Positions 41,638 to 49,538 of a DNA stretch of 64,000 bases are shown here, piece after piece (the first letter of the stretch is position 1; each line of letters opens with the position of its first letter). The DNA lies in the NCBI RefSeq assembly GCF_014931605.1, contig NZ_CP053382.1, forward strand, positions 2,852,001 through 2,916,000. The letters run 5' to 3'. The position numbers and the translations under genes were made by a program. The notes below the pieces were generated by a model. The model was not told the origin of the DNA. It ran no database searches and saw nothing but the letters and a program-made list of their open reading frames with translations. The DNA is from Halomonas sp. MCCC 1A13316. GTDB lineage: Bacteria; Pseudomonadota; Gammaproteobacteria; Pseudomonadales; Halomonadaceae.

Positions 41638-41970
41638 TCAGGCCTCGCCAGCAAGCGGCAGAAGCTCGTCCAGTCCTGCCACCTGTGTCAGCCGAACCAG
41701 CGGCGCCGAGAGCCTGACGTGAAGAATCTCGACGTCAGCCATACGCGCCTGACGCGTCCACTCGAGCAGTACACTGAGTGCGGCACTGCTGACTTGCTCG
41801 ACACCGCCCAGGTCGAGCACCACGCCCGACCCTGAGGGCTGCTCGATCAGCCAGGTGCTGCCCGCCTCGGCCAATAGTGCGGCAATGTCGAAATCCACAT
41901 CACCGCTGACGGCCAATCCCTGTGGGCCGGACTCCAACCGCACGCCACCTCGCTCGAGCAGCCGACTCAT
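41638..41970 (-). CDS. mlaB: STAS-domain protein MlaB
   Basis: MlaB is the cytoplasmic STAS subunit that binds the MlaF ATPase and stabilises the MlaFEDB phospholipid transporter of the inner membrane. The 110-residue protein has VSGDVDFDIAALL and VVLDLGGVEQVSSAALSVLLEW, the latter with the paired Ser residues typical of STAS helix 1. Sequence similarity within this family is low, so the name leans on position after mlaC, with a 4-base overlap. Confidence 0.88.
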   Translation of the reverse strand: MSRLLERGGVRLESGPQGLAVSGDVDFDIAALLAEAGSTWLIEQPSGSGVVLDLGGVEQVSSAALSVLLEWTRQARMADVEILHVRLSAPLVRLTQVAGLDELLPLAGEA

Positions 41971-42629
41971 GCGCCGCTGCCCTCCTCCAACTCCTCGGTG
42001 GCAATCTCCGGCGACCAGTTGGCGATTACCGCATCGTAGTCGCGACCTTCGTTACGCATGGCCTGGTCGAACTGGTTGCGGAAGGTGAGACCCAGGTTGA
42101 CACCGTTGACGATGACGTTGACTACCTTCCACTGGCCATCGGACTGACGCAGCGTGTAACTGACCGGGTAGACGGCCCCATCCATTGCCACGACTTCCAT
42201 GGCCACGGAAGCCTGGTCTTCGTGACGCGGCGCACGCTGGGTTTCCAGCACGCGCAGCTCACGATAATCGAAAGTCACCAGCCCCTTGGTATAAGTATCG
42301 ATCAGGGTCTGACGGAAGACATCGACGAACTGTGAACGCTGCTGGGGCGATGCGTTCTGGAAGTAGCGCCCCATCACGCTGGCGCCGATGTAGCGAAAAT
42401 CGGCGATATCCGCGAGGCTGTCGTCCACCAGCGACTTGAGCTCGTCGATATGGTCGGCGTAATACTCCTTTCGCCCATCGAGCTGGCCCATCAGCTCGTC
42501 GATGCTGTGCCGAATGACCTGCTCGGGACTGCGCTCGGATGAAGCCGACACGGCCAGGCTGGCCAGGGCCAGGACCAACCCGAGGAGCAAGCGGCGAAAC
42601 GGAGCGAGAGAAAGCGTCATCTGGGGCAT
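41967..42629 (-). CDS. mlaC: Periplasmic phospholipid-binding protein MlaC
   Basis: MlaC shuttles phospholipids across the periplasm between the outer-membrane MlaA complex and the inner-membrane MlaFEDB complex. The 220-residue precursor has a signal peptide (FRRLLLGLVLALASLAVSAS) and the family regions DIADFRYIGASVMGRYF, TYTKGLVTFDYRELRV, and NVIVNGVNLGLTFRNQFDQA. The ATG at 42629 follows GAGGT; the upstream frame to 42659 lacks support. It overlaps mlaB. Confidence 0.94.
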   Translation of the reverse strand: MPQMTLSLAPFRRLLLGLVLALASLAVSASSERSPEQVIRHSIDELMGQLDGRKEYYADHIDELKSLVDDSLADIADFRYIGASVMGRYFQNASPQQRSQFVDVFRQTLIDTYTKGLVTFDYRELRVLETQRAPRHEDQASVAMEVVAMDGAVYPVSYTLRQSDGQWKVVNVIVNGVNLGLTFRNQFDQAMRNEGRDYDAVIANWSPEIATEELEEGSGA

Positions 42630-42674
42630 GGATCGACCTCGAATGAAATAAGGACACAAGAAGTAGTAGTCGAA

Positions 42675-43139
42675 TCAGTCGCTGACCATATTGGACACGA
42701 ACTGCTGGATCAGTTCCTCCAGCACGAGGGCAGACTGGGTGTCGCGTATAGTGTCGCCATCGCCCAGCATCTCGGGATCCCCACCGACCGTGAGCCCGAC
42801 ATACTGCTCACCCAGCAGGCCCGAAGTCAGGATGGCCGCCGTGGTATCGCGCGGCAGGCGATCCTCAAGCTCGGCATCGAGTTCGAGGAGGACCCGGGCA
42901 TCGTACCATTCGGTGTCCAGCTCGATGCCGCTCACGCGCCCCACCGTGACGCCCGCCATGGTAACCCGCGCGCGCGGCTTGAGGGCGCCGATATTGGCGA
43001 AATTGGCCTCCAGGCGGAAGCTCTCGTCCGCTGCCGAGAAGGCCAACCCGCTGACCCGAAGACCCAGAATCAGCAGCCCCAGAATGCCGGCCAGCATGAA
43101 CAGCCCGACACCCAGCTCCATTGTCTTGCTGCGCTTCAT
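42675..43139 (-). CDS. mlaD: MCE-domain substrate-binding protein MlaD
   Basis: MlaD forms a hexameric ring in the periplasm on top of MlaE and holds phospholipids. The 154-residue protein has one N-terminal membrane helix (GVGLFMLAGILGLLILGLRV) and the MCE domain with FANIGALKPRARVTMAGVTVG, here quoted in part, and LTSGLLGEQYVGLTVGG. The length is that of single-MCE MlaD proteins. Confidence 0.95.
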   Translation of the reverse strand: MKRSKTMELGVGLFMLAGILGLLILGLRVSGLAFSAADESFRLEANFANIGALKPRARVTMAGVTVGRVSGIELDTEWYDARVLLELDAELEDRLPRDTTAAILTSGLLGEQYVGLTVGGDPEMLGDGDTIRDTQSALVLEELIQQFVSNMVSD

Positions 43140-43176
43140 GCTGCCTCTCCATTAAGCGATAAGTATCCAACGAGCA

Positions 43177-43959
43177 TCAGGAAAAACCTCCGAACATCAG
43201 CGCAGTAAGTACGAAATCGAGGCCCAGCACCGCCAGCGAGGAGTAAACCACCGTACGCGTGGTGGCACGCGAGATTCCCTCCGATGTCGGCACCAGGTCG
43301 TAACCCTGAAACACCGCGATCCAGGTCACCACCCAGGCAAACACCAGGCTCTTGACCATGCCGTTGCCGACGTCGGAGACGAAATCGACGCTGGCCTGCA
43401 TGCTGCCCCAGTAGGAGCCTTCGAACACCCCCAGCCACTCGACGCCGACCAGATAGCCGCCATAGATACCGACCACACTGAAGCCGAGGGTCAGCATCGG
43501 CAGCGCGACGAAGCCAGCCCACAGCCGTGGCGCCACCACTCGGCGCAGCGGGTCGACGCCGATCATCTCCATGCTGGTGAGCTGTTCGGTGGCTTTCATC
43601 AGGCCGATCTCGGCGGTCAGTGCGGAGCCGGCACGCCCGGCGAACAGCAGCGCCGCGACCACCGGCGACAGTTCACGCAGCAGCGACAGCGCCACCATCT
43701 GACCCAGCGCCTGCTCGGCACCGAAGTCGACCAGGATGGTATAGCCCTGCAGCGCCAGCACCATGCCGATGAACAATCCCGACACCAGCACGATGGCCAG
43801 CGACAGCACGCCGATGAAGTGCATCTGTCGCAGCCACAAGTAGCACCCTTCGCGGGAGGGAATACCGATGGATGACTGGACGAGGAACAAGCCCGCTCTA
43901 CCCAAGGCTTCGAGTACATCGCAGCCACGCCGCCCGAGGCGCATGACGCGACCGATCAT
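43177..43959 (-). CDS. mlaE: Phospholipid ABC transporter permease MlaE
   Basis: MlaE is the membrane permease of the MlaFEDB complex. The 260-residue protein starts with an amphipathic helix, then has five to six membrane segments. The family motif [37 protein letters not shown], seen at about residues 92-128, includes the EQ coupling region facing the ATPase. The start overlaps mlaF by four bases. Confidence 0.95.
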   Translation of the reverse strand: MIGRVMRLGRRGCDVLEALGRAGLFLVQSSIGIPSREGCYLWLRQMHFIGVLSLAIVLVSGLFIGMVLALQGYTILVDFGAEQALGQMVALSLLRELSPVVAALLFAGRAGSALTAEIGLMKATEQLTSMEMIGVDPLRRVVAPRLWAGFVALPMLTLGFSVVGIYGGYLVGVEWLGVFEGSYWGSMQASVDFVSDVGNGMVKSLVFAWVVTWIAVFQGYDLVPTSEGISRATTRTVVYSSLAVLGLDFVLTALMFGGFS

Positions 43960-44768
43960 GGCCGCCCCTCCAGGTTGAGGATATCGCGGAAGTAGTCCGG
44001 CGCCGGGTAGTGAAAGGGCACAGGGCCATCCGGTTCACCGTGCACGAACTGGGTGACGCGCGGGTCATCGTCGATATCGAGACTATCGGGCGTGCCATGG
44101 GCCATGACCTGGCCATCGGCTATCACATAGACGTAGTCCGCAATCGACAGCGTCTCCTGGATATCGTGCGACACCACGATGGAGGTCAGGCCGAGCGCCT
44201 CGTTGAGCCTCCTGATCAACTGCACCAGGACGCCCTTCGAAATCGGGTCCTGGCCCACGAACGGCTCATCGTAGAGCACCAGGTCGGGGTCCAGCGCAAT
44301 CGCACGCGCCAGAGCGACACGTCGCGCCATGCCTCCCGACAACTCCGCCGGCATCAGCTCCCGCGCCCCGCGCAGCCCCACCGCCTGCAACTTCATCAGC
44401 ACCAGGTCGCGAATCATCGCCTGCGGCAGATCGGTATGCACACGCAGCGGAAACGCCACATTCTCGAACACGCTGAGGTCGGAGAACAGCGCACCGCTCT
44501 GGAACAGCATGCCCATGCGTCGGCGCAAGCTGAACAGCGCCTTGCGCGACAAGGCGTGCACGTCCTGACCCGCAATCCGGACCCGCCCGGCATCGGGCAC
44601 CAGCTGTCCGCCGATCAGCTTGAGCAGTGTCGTCTTGCCGGTTCCGCTGGGGCCCATGATGGCTGTGATTCGGCCACGGGGAATCTGCATTGCAACGCCG
44701 TCGAAGATGACCTTCTCACCGCGCGAGAAATGCAGGTTGTCCACCTCCACGAAGAGGGAATCGATCAT
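43956..44768 (-). CDS. mlaF: Phospholipid ABC transporter ATP-binding protein MlaF
   Basis: MlaF is the ATPase that drives MlaFEDB lipid transport. The 270-residue protein has Walker A GPSGTGKT at residues 39-46, the ABC signature [16 protein letters not shown], Walker [14 protein letters not shown] and the switch His in [10 protein letters not shown]. It is the first gene of mlaFEDCB, which with ibaG and murA is transcribed leftwards; yrbG is divergent, unlike E. coli, where yrbG is an upstream gene on the same side. Confidence 0.96.
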   Translation of the reverse strand: MIDSLFVEVDNLHFSRGEKVIFDGVAMQIPRGRITAIMGPSGTGKTTLLKLIGGQLVPDAGRVRIAGQDVHALSRKALFSLRRRMGMLFQSGALFSDLSVFENVAFPLRVHTDLPQAMIRDLVLMKLQAVGLRGARELMPAELSGGMARRVALARAIALDPDLVLYDEPFVGQDPISKGVLVQLIRRLNEALGLTSIVVSHDIQETLSIADYVYVIADGQVMAHGTPDSLDIDDDPRVTQFVHGEPDGPVPFHYPAPDYFRDILNLEGRP

Positions 44769-44847
44769 GCCGCTAAAATCCAGGAAAAATTATCGAACAT
44801 CGTATCCTAACTCTTCCGCCTGGCGCCAGCCCGACCCGCATCGTGGC

Positions 44848-44876
44848 TTGCACCCGAACCGCCTAACACGTCTAAT
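44848..44876 (+). promoter_or_regulatory. Candidate yrbG promoter
   Basis: TTGCAC at 44848-44853 and TCTAAT at 44871-44876 are 17 bases apart, about 33 bases before the yrbG ATG. The gap between mlaF and yrbG is 140 bases and holds nothing else I can name. Confidence 0.4.
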
Positions 44877-44908
44877 ATGCGACCTCATTCATCGCTCAGA
44901 TCGATGCC

Positions 44909-45859
44909 ATGCTACTTCCGCTCGTTACAGTCGCCCTGGGCCTTGCCGTGCTCACCTGGAGCGCCGACCGCTTCGTCAATGCTGCGGCAGCCACGGCCAG
45001 CCGCACCGGGATGAGCACGATGCTGGTCGGCATGACCGTCGTGGCCATGGGCACTTCGGCCCCAGAGATGGTGGTCGCCGTGTTCGCCGCGCTGGATGAC
45101 CTGCCGGATCTGGCCATCGGCAATGCCCTGGGCTCCAATATCGCCAATATCGGCCTGGTGCTGGGAGCAACGGCACTGGTGCGCCCCATCCCGGTCCCCT
45201 TCTCGCTGGTACGCCGAGAATTGCCGCTACTGCTCGGTGCGACCGGCGTCACCGGTTATGCCCTGGCCAACGGCATCCTGGGGCGCTTCGATGCCTTGCT
45301 TCTGGTAGTACTGATGATTTTCAGTATTTGGTGGCTGGTGCGCGCCGACACACCTGACGCCGTCCCGACCGATGATATACCCGACATGACGCTGCAGCGC
45401 GCACTCTCCTGGCTGATCGGCACCTTGCTGCTGCTGTCACTCAGCTCCCGCGCCCTGGTGTGGGGCGCCAGCGAACTGGCACGCAGCCTGGGGATCAGCG
45501 AACTCGTCATCGGCTTGACCATCGTGGCGGTAGGTACCAGCCTGCCCGAGCTGGCCGCCTGTGTCGCGAGCGCCTTGAAGCGTCAGCATGACCTCGCCAT
45601 CGGTAACGTGATCGGCTCCAACCTTTTCAATCTACTGACTGTGCTGCCGATTCCAGCCATCATCGCACCCGGCGCGCCCCATCCGGACGCTGCAGGGCGC
45701 GACTACCGGGTCATGCTGGTGCTGACACTGGCCCTGGCCATCCTGCTGTTATGGCAGCGCCAGGGCCGCCTCGGCCGGCCCATCGGCGCCGCCTTCCTGG
45801 CCAGCTATGCCGCCTATCTGGTCTGGCTCGGCCTCAGTGGCGGCGCCGCCCTTGAGTGA
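44909..45859 (+). CDS. yrbG: Calcium/sodium antiporter family protein (YrbG)
   Basis: YrbG belongs to the CaCA superfamily of cation/Ca2+ exchangers in the inner membrane. The 316-residue protein has about ten membrane helices arranged as two inverted repeats. The two alpha motifs are GMTVVAMGTSAPEMVVAV, near residue 45, and GLTIVAVGTSLPELAACV, near residue 205, each with the ion-binding Glu, followed by GNALGSNIANIGLV and GNVIGSNLFNLL. The transported ion is inferred from family only. Divergent from mlaF and 28 bases before kdsD. Confidence 0.93.
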   Translation: MLLPLVTVALGLAVLTWSADRFVNAAAATASRTGMSTMLVGMTVVAMGTSAPEMVVAVFAALDDLPDLAIGNALGSNIANIGLVLGATALVRPIPVPFSLVRRELPLLLGATGVTGYALANGILGRFDALLLVVLMIFSIWWLVRADTPDAVPTDDIPDMTLQRALSWLIGTLLLLSLSSRALVWGASELARSLGISELVIGLTIVAVGTSLPELAACVASALKRQHDLAIGNVIGSNLFNLLTVLPIPAIIAPGAPHPDAAGRDYRVMLVLTLALAILLLWQRQGRLGRPIGAAFLASYAAYLVWLGLSGGAALE

Positions 45860-45887
45860 AACCTCACATCGGGCAACAATCATCGCC

Positions 45888-46898
45888 ATGAACTCAGACG
45901 AATCCACCCTCTCTTCCGACGGCACCCCAGGTGCCTCACCGCTGAGGGAAAGCGCACGCCGCACGCTCAAGGTCGAGGAGCAGGCCATCGCAGCGCTCTT
46001 CGAGCGGCTCGACAGCCATTTCGACCGCGCCTGCGAGCTGATACTCGCCTGCCAGGGCCGCGTGGTCGTGACCGGAATGGGCAAGTCGGGACATATCGCC
46101 GGCAAGATCGCCGCCACCCTCGCCAGCACCGGCACGCCGGCCTTCTTCGTGCATCCCGGCGAAGCCAGCCACGGCGACTTGGGCATGATCACACGGGGCG
46201 ACGTGGTGCTGGCCCTGTCGAACTCCGGCGAAACCGCCGAAGTCACCGCGCTGCTACCATTGCTCAAGCGCATCGGTACGCCGCTGATCAGCATGACAGG
46301 ACGCCCCGACTCGACGCTGGCCCGCCACGCCGATGCGCATCTCGATGCCGGCGTCGAGCGCGAGGCCTGCCCGCTGGACCTGGCACCGACCGCTTCGACC
46401 ACCGCGTCACTGGCGCTGGGCGACGCCCTGGCCGTGGCCCTGCTCGAGGCGCGCGGCTTCACCGCCGAGGAGTTCGCCCTCTCGCATCCGGGAGGAAGCC
46501 TGGGCAAGCGTTTGCTGCTCCGCGTCGGCGACTTGATGCACCAGGGCGAGCGACTGCCTAGCGTGCCGCTGGGAAGCCCTCTGCGCGACGCCCTGCTCGA
46601 GATTACTCGCCAAGGGCTCGGTTTCACCTGTGTCGTCGATGAGCACAATCTCCTGATCGGTGTCTATACCGACGGCGACCTGCGCCGCACGCTCGATCAG
46701 TATCAGGACCTCAGCCAGCTGAAGGTGGATGACGTCATGACACGCCCCGGCAAGCGCATCGCCCCCGATATGCTGGCAGCCGAAGCGGTGCGCATAATGG
46801 AGGACAGTCTGATAACGGCGCTTGCCGTCGTTGACGAAGCAGGCCACCCGATCGGTGCGCTGCACATGCACGACCTGCTGCGAAGCGGCGTGATCTGA
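45888..46898 (+). CDS. kdsD: D-arabinose 5-phosphate isomerase
   Basis: KdsD converts ribulose 5-phosphate to arabinose 5-phosphate, the first step to Kdo for the LPS inner core. The 336-residue protein has an N-terminal SIS domain (VVTGMGKSGHIAGKIAATL, HPGEASHGDLGMI, LALSNSGETAEV) and two CBS repeats from about residue 215 to the end. The ATG at 45888 gives the family length; the frame open to 45807 overlaps yrbG and has no support. Confidence 0.96.
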   Translation: MNSDESTLSSDGTPGASPLRESARRTLKVEEQAIAALFERLDSHFDRACELILACQGRVVVTGMGKSGHIAGKIAATLASTGTPAFFVHPGEASHGDLGMITRGDVVLALSNSGETAEVTALLPLLKRIGTPLISMTGRPDSTLARHADAHLDAGVEREACPLDLAPTASTTASLALGDALAVALLEARGFTAEEFALSHPGGSLGKRLLLRVGDLMHQGERLPSVPLGSPLRDALLEITRQGLGFTCVVDEHNLLIGVYTDGDLRRTLDQYQDLSQLKVDDVMTRPGKRIAPDMLAAEAVRIMEDSLITALAVVDEAGHPIGALHMHDLLRSGVI

Positions 46899-46922
46899 CA
46901 TTACCCTGACCAAGGAGAGCCC

Positions 46923-47480
46923 ATGGCTCTGGCCACCCCTACCATCGACCCACGCCTTGTCGACCACCTGCGTCAGGTTCGCCTGCTGGCGCTGGACGTG
47001 GATGGCGTACTCACCGACGGCCGCCTTTACTTCCAGGCCGACGGCGTCGAGATCAAGGCGTTTCATACCCAGGATGGCCTGGGTCTCAAGCTGCTCAGGC
47101 GTGCCGGCCTGCAAGTGGCCTTCCTGACCGGTCGCGAATCGCCCATGGTCAGCCACCGCGCCGCCGCCCTGGGCATCGATCATGTCTTCCAGAGCTGCGA
47201 AGACAAGCTGGCCACCCTGCGCGAGCTATGCACGCGCAAGGGAATCGAGCTGGAGCAAGTCGCCTACTGCGGCGACGACCTGCCCGACCTGGCGGCCATC
47301 CAGCGTGCCGGTATCGGTATCACCGTCCCCGACACCCCACCCTACCTGCGTGCGCTGGCCGACTACGTCACCGAGCGCCGCGGAGGGCATGGCGCGGTGC
47401 GCGAGATCTGCGACATGCTGCTCGAAGCGCAGGGGCATCGCGACGCGCTGGTCGATACCTACCTCCACGGTAAGCGCTGA
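46923..47480 (+). CDS. kdsC: 3-deoxy-D-manno-octulosonate 8-phosphate phosphatase
   Basis: KdsC removes the phosphate from Kdo 8-phosphate. The 185-residue HAD-family enzyme carries the catalytic DVDGVLTDG with nucleophile Asp25 and acid/base Asp27, LTGRESPMV (motif II region), and YCGDDLPDLAAI (motif IV). It lacks a cap domain, as KdsC tetramers do. It follows kdsD by 24 bases with AAGGAG before the start. Confidence 0.97.
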   Translation: MALATPTIDPRLVDHLRQVRLLALDVDGVLTDGRLYFQADGVEIKAFHTQDGLGLKLLRRAGLQVAFLTGRESPMVSHRAAALGIDHVFQSCEDKLATLRELCTRKGIELEQVAYCGDDLPDLAAIQRAGIGITVPDTPPYLRALADYVTERRGGHGAVREICDMLLEAQGHRDALVDTYLHGKR

Positions 47481-47492
47481 GGCTGTCCGGAT

Positions 47493-48113
47493 ATGCTGAA
47501 GCGGCTGCCACGCCCCTCGTTCCGAGTCTGGCTATTCCTGCTGCTGTTGGCGCTCGGCGGCCTGATCGCCTGGCTGGATCCTTGGCGAGAGCCCACTCCC
47601 GGACCGGTACCTACCGACGAAGCCGGCGAGCCCGACTACTACCTGAAGCAGGCGCAACTGACCCGCTTCGATGCCGAAGGCAGAGCCCACCAACGCCTGG
47701 AGAGCCCGCGTTTGGTGCATACGCCCCACGACGATGTCACCCGCGCCGTCACGCCGCTGGCCCATCTGATCGACCGCGAGGGCCGGCTATGGGTGGCAAG
47801 CGGCACGGAAGGCCGCCTCGGCCCGGGCGGCAATCCACTCACGCTCTCGGGTGACGCCCGCCTGTTCGCCCCCGAAGAGCGCTGGCAGCTCGACACAGAA
47901 ACCCTGCATTTCGACGCCAATGTGGGGCACGCCTGGAGCGACACGCCCGCCCTGCTGCAGCAGCCGCCACAGCGCATGCGCGGCGAGCGCTTCGACGCCT
48001 GGATCCATGACAATCGGGCGCGTTTGACCGACAATGTGCGCGGCCACCATGTCCCGGAAGTCGCCCAGCCAGAGCAGGCCGACGCCGCCAACCTAGAGGA
48101 TTTCACGCCATGA
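47493..48113 (+). CDS. lptC: LPS export protein LptC
   Basis: LptC is a bitopic inner-membrane protein that receives LPS from LptBFG and passes it to LptA. The 206-residue protein has one N-terminal helix (VWLFLLLLALGGLIAWL) and a periplasmic beta-jellyroll with PDYYLKQAQLTRFDAEGRAH and TPLAHLIDREGRLW. LptC sequences are poorly conserved; context between kdsC and lptA makes the call firm. The 3' end overlaps lptA by four bases. Confidence 0.92.
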   Translation: MLKRLPRPSFRVWLFLLLLALGGLIAWLDPWREPTPGPVPTDEAGEPDYYLKQAQLTRFDAEGRAHQRLESPRLVHTPHDDVTRAVTPLAHLIDREGRLWVASGTEGRLGPGGNPLTLSGDARLFAPEERWQLDTETLHFDANVGHAWSDTPALLQQPPQRMRGERFDAWIHDNRARLTDNVRGHHVPEVAQPEQADAANLEDFTP

Positions 48114-48649
48114 AGCGATGCAGGCTCCCGACCATACGTATGCCACTCACCCTGGCGCTGGTTGGCATGGCGTTGATCGGCCTGGCGGGTAGCGGTTCGA
48201 TCATGGCGCAGCAGAGTGATGCCGAGCAGCCCATCGAGGTAGAGGCCGACCAACTCGAACTCGACGATCGCGCCGGCACTGCGGTCTACACAGGCGACGT
48301 CGATATTCGTCAGGGCAGCATGCGACTCACCGGCGACCGAGTCGAGTTTCAGCGCAATGCGGCCGGCGAGCTTTCGCGTGCCACGGCCCACGGCGAACGC
48401 GCCTACATCGAACAGCAGCCCGACCCCGACCAGCCCGTGGTTCGCGGCTGGGGGCGTACCATCATCTATCATGTGGCCGAGCGCAGAGTGGAACTGATCG
48501 ACCGCGCCGAGCTGCACCAGGGTGGCGACACCTTCGACGGGGGCTATCTCGAGTATTTCCTCGATCGTCGCGTGGTCCAGGCGCGCGCCCAGGGCGAGGG
48601 CGTCGAAGGCAGCCAGCGCATTCGCATGACCCTGCAGCCGGAGCGTTGA
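48110..48649 (+). CDS. lptA: LPS transport periplasmic protein LptA
   Basis: LptA forms the periplasmic bridge that carries LPS to the outer membrane. The 179-residue precursor has a signal region (LTLALVGMALIGLAGSGSIMA) with cleavage likely before QQSDAEQP, and the OstA-like fold with PIEVEADQLELDDRAGTAVY, VDIRQGSMRLTGDRVEF and ARAQGEGVEGSQRIRMTL. It starts inside the end of lptC and abuts lptB. Confidence 0.95.
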   Translation: MKRCRLPTIRMPLTLALVGMALIGLAGSGSIMAQQSDAEQPIEVEADQLELDDRAGTAVYTGDVDIRQGSMRLTGDRVEFQRNAAGELSRATAHGERAYIEQQPDPDQPVVRGWGRTIIYHVAERRVELIDRAELHQGGDTFDGGYLEYFLDRRVVQARAQGEGVEGSQRIRMTLQPER

Positions 48650-49381
48650 GTGCCGATGAAGACCTTATACGCCCGGCATTTGGCCAAGAGCTACAAGCGC
48701 CGCCGCGTGGTGCACGACATCAGCCTCTCCATCGAACAAGGCCGCGTGGTCGGCCTGCTCGGGCCTAATGGAGCCGGCAAGACCACTTCGTTCTACATGA
48801 TCGTCGGCCTGGTGAAGGCGGATGCCGGTGAAGTCCATATCGACGACCAGGATCTCTCGCGCAGCGCAATGCACGAGCGCGCACGGGCAGGTATCGGCTA
48901 CCTGCCCCAGGAGGCATCGATCTTCCGCAAACTCTCGGTGGCCGATAACATCATGGCCATCCTCGAAACGCGCAAGGATCTCGATCACCACGCGCGGCAG
49001 GCGAGGCTCGAGCAGTTACTGGAGGAATTCCATGTCACCCACATTCGCGACAACCTTGGCATGAGCCTGTCCGGCGGCGAGCGGCGGCGCGTCGAAATCG
49101 CCCGGGCGCTGGCCACCGAGCCGGCTTTCATTCTGCTCGACGAACCCTTCGCCGGGGTTGATCCGATCTCGGTGGGCGAAATCAAGGGGATCATCCGCCA
49201 GCTCAAGTCGCGCGACATCGGTGTGCTGATCACCGACCACAACGTCCGCGAGACCCTCGATATCTGTGATTCGGCTTACATCGTCGGCGACGGCCAGATC
49301 ATTGCCGAAGGGGACGCCGAGGCGATCCTGGCCAACAGGCGGGTCCGGGAAGTTTACCTCGGGGAAGACTTCCGCCTATAA
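48650..49381 (+). CDS. lptB: LPS export ABC transporter ATP-binding protein LptB
   Basis: LptB powers LPS extraction from the inner membrane with LptF and LptG. The 243-residue protein has Walker A GPNGAGKT at residues 38-45, the Q-loop [15 protein letters not shown], the signature [16 protein letters not shown], Walker [14 protein letters not shown] and the switch His in [11 protein letters not shown] chose the GTG at 48650, directly after the lptA stop, because GGAG is six bases upstream; the ATG at 48656 is possible and removes two residues. Confidence 0.95.
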   Translation: MPMKTLYARHLAKSYKRRRVVHDISLSIEQGRVVGLLGPNGAGKTTSFYMIVGLVKADAGEVHIDDQDLSRSAMHERARAGIGYLPQEASIFRKLSVADNIMAILETRKDLDHHARQARLEQLLEEFHVTHIRDNLGMSLSGGERRRVEIARALATEPAFILLDEPFAGVDPISVGEIKGIIRQLKSRDIGVLITDHNVRETLDICDSAYIVGDGQIIAEGDAEAILANRRVREVYLGEDFRL

Positions 49382-49394
49382 CGCACTTTTTCTC

Positions 49395-49412
49395 ATCATG
49401 CAAGCGCATGAT
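49395..49412. other. Palindrome between lptB and rpoN
   Basis: ATCATGC (49395-49401), a 4-base spacer, and GCATGAT (49406-49412) form a perfect inverted repeat just after lptB. Followed by AT-rich DNA, not a T-run, so it is a poor terminator. Its centre is about 50 bases upstream of the -24/-12 elements below. Confidence 0.5.
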
Positions 49413-49433
49413 CTCTAATTAATTATTTGTATT

Positions 49434-49467
49434 AGGCATGCATATTGCCAATGGCATGCTTATTGCA
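49434..49467 (+). promoter_or_regulatory. Tandem sigma-54 type (-24/-12) promoter elements before rpoN
   Basis: Two 14-base near-identical direct repeats, GGCATGCATATTGC (49435-49448) and GGCATGCTTATTGC (49453-49466), are 18 bases apart and differ at one position. Each has GG and GC exactly ten bases apart, the hallmark of sigma-54 promoters. The second, TGGCATGCTTATTGCA, differs from the consensus TGGCACG-N4-TTGC(A/T) at a single defined base. Transcription would start near 49478, about 60 bases before the rpoN ATG. Confidence 0.6.
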
Positions 49468-49538
49468 CCCACCCCTCTTGCAAGTCAGCGTCCGCCAGTC
49501 TAGGGTAGAGTCTTTCCGGCAAATGAGCCCTTACCCTC

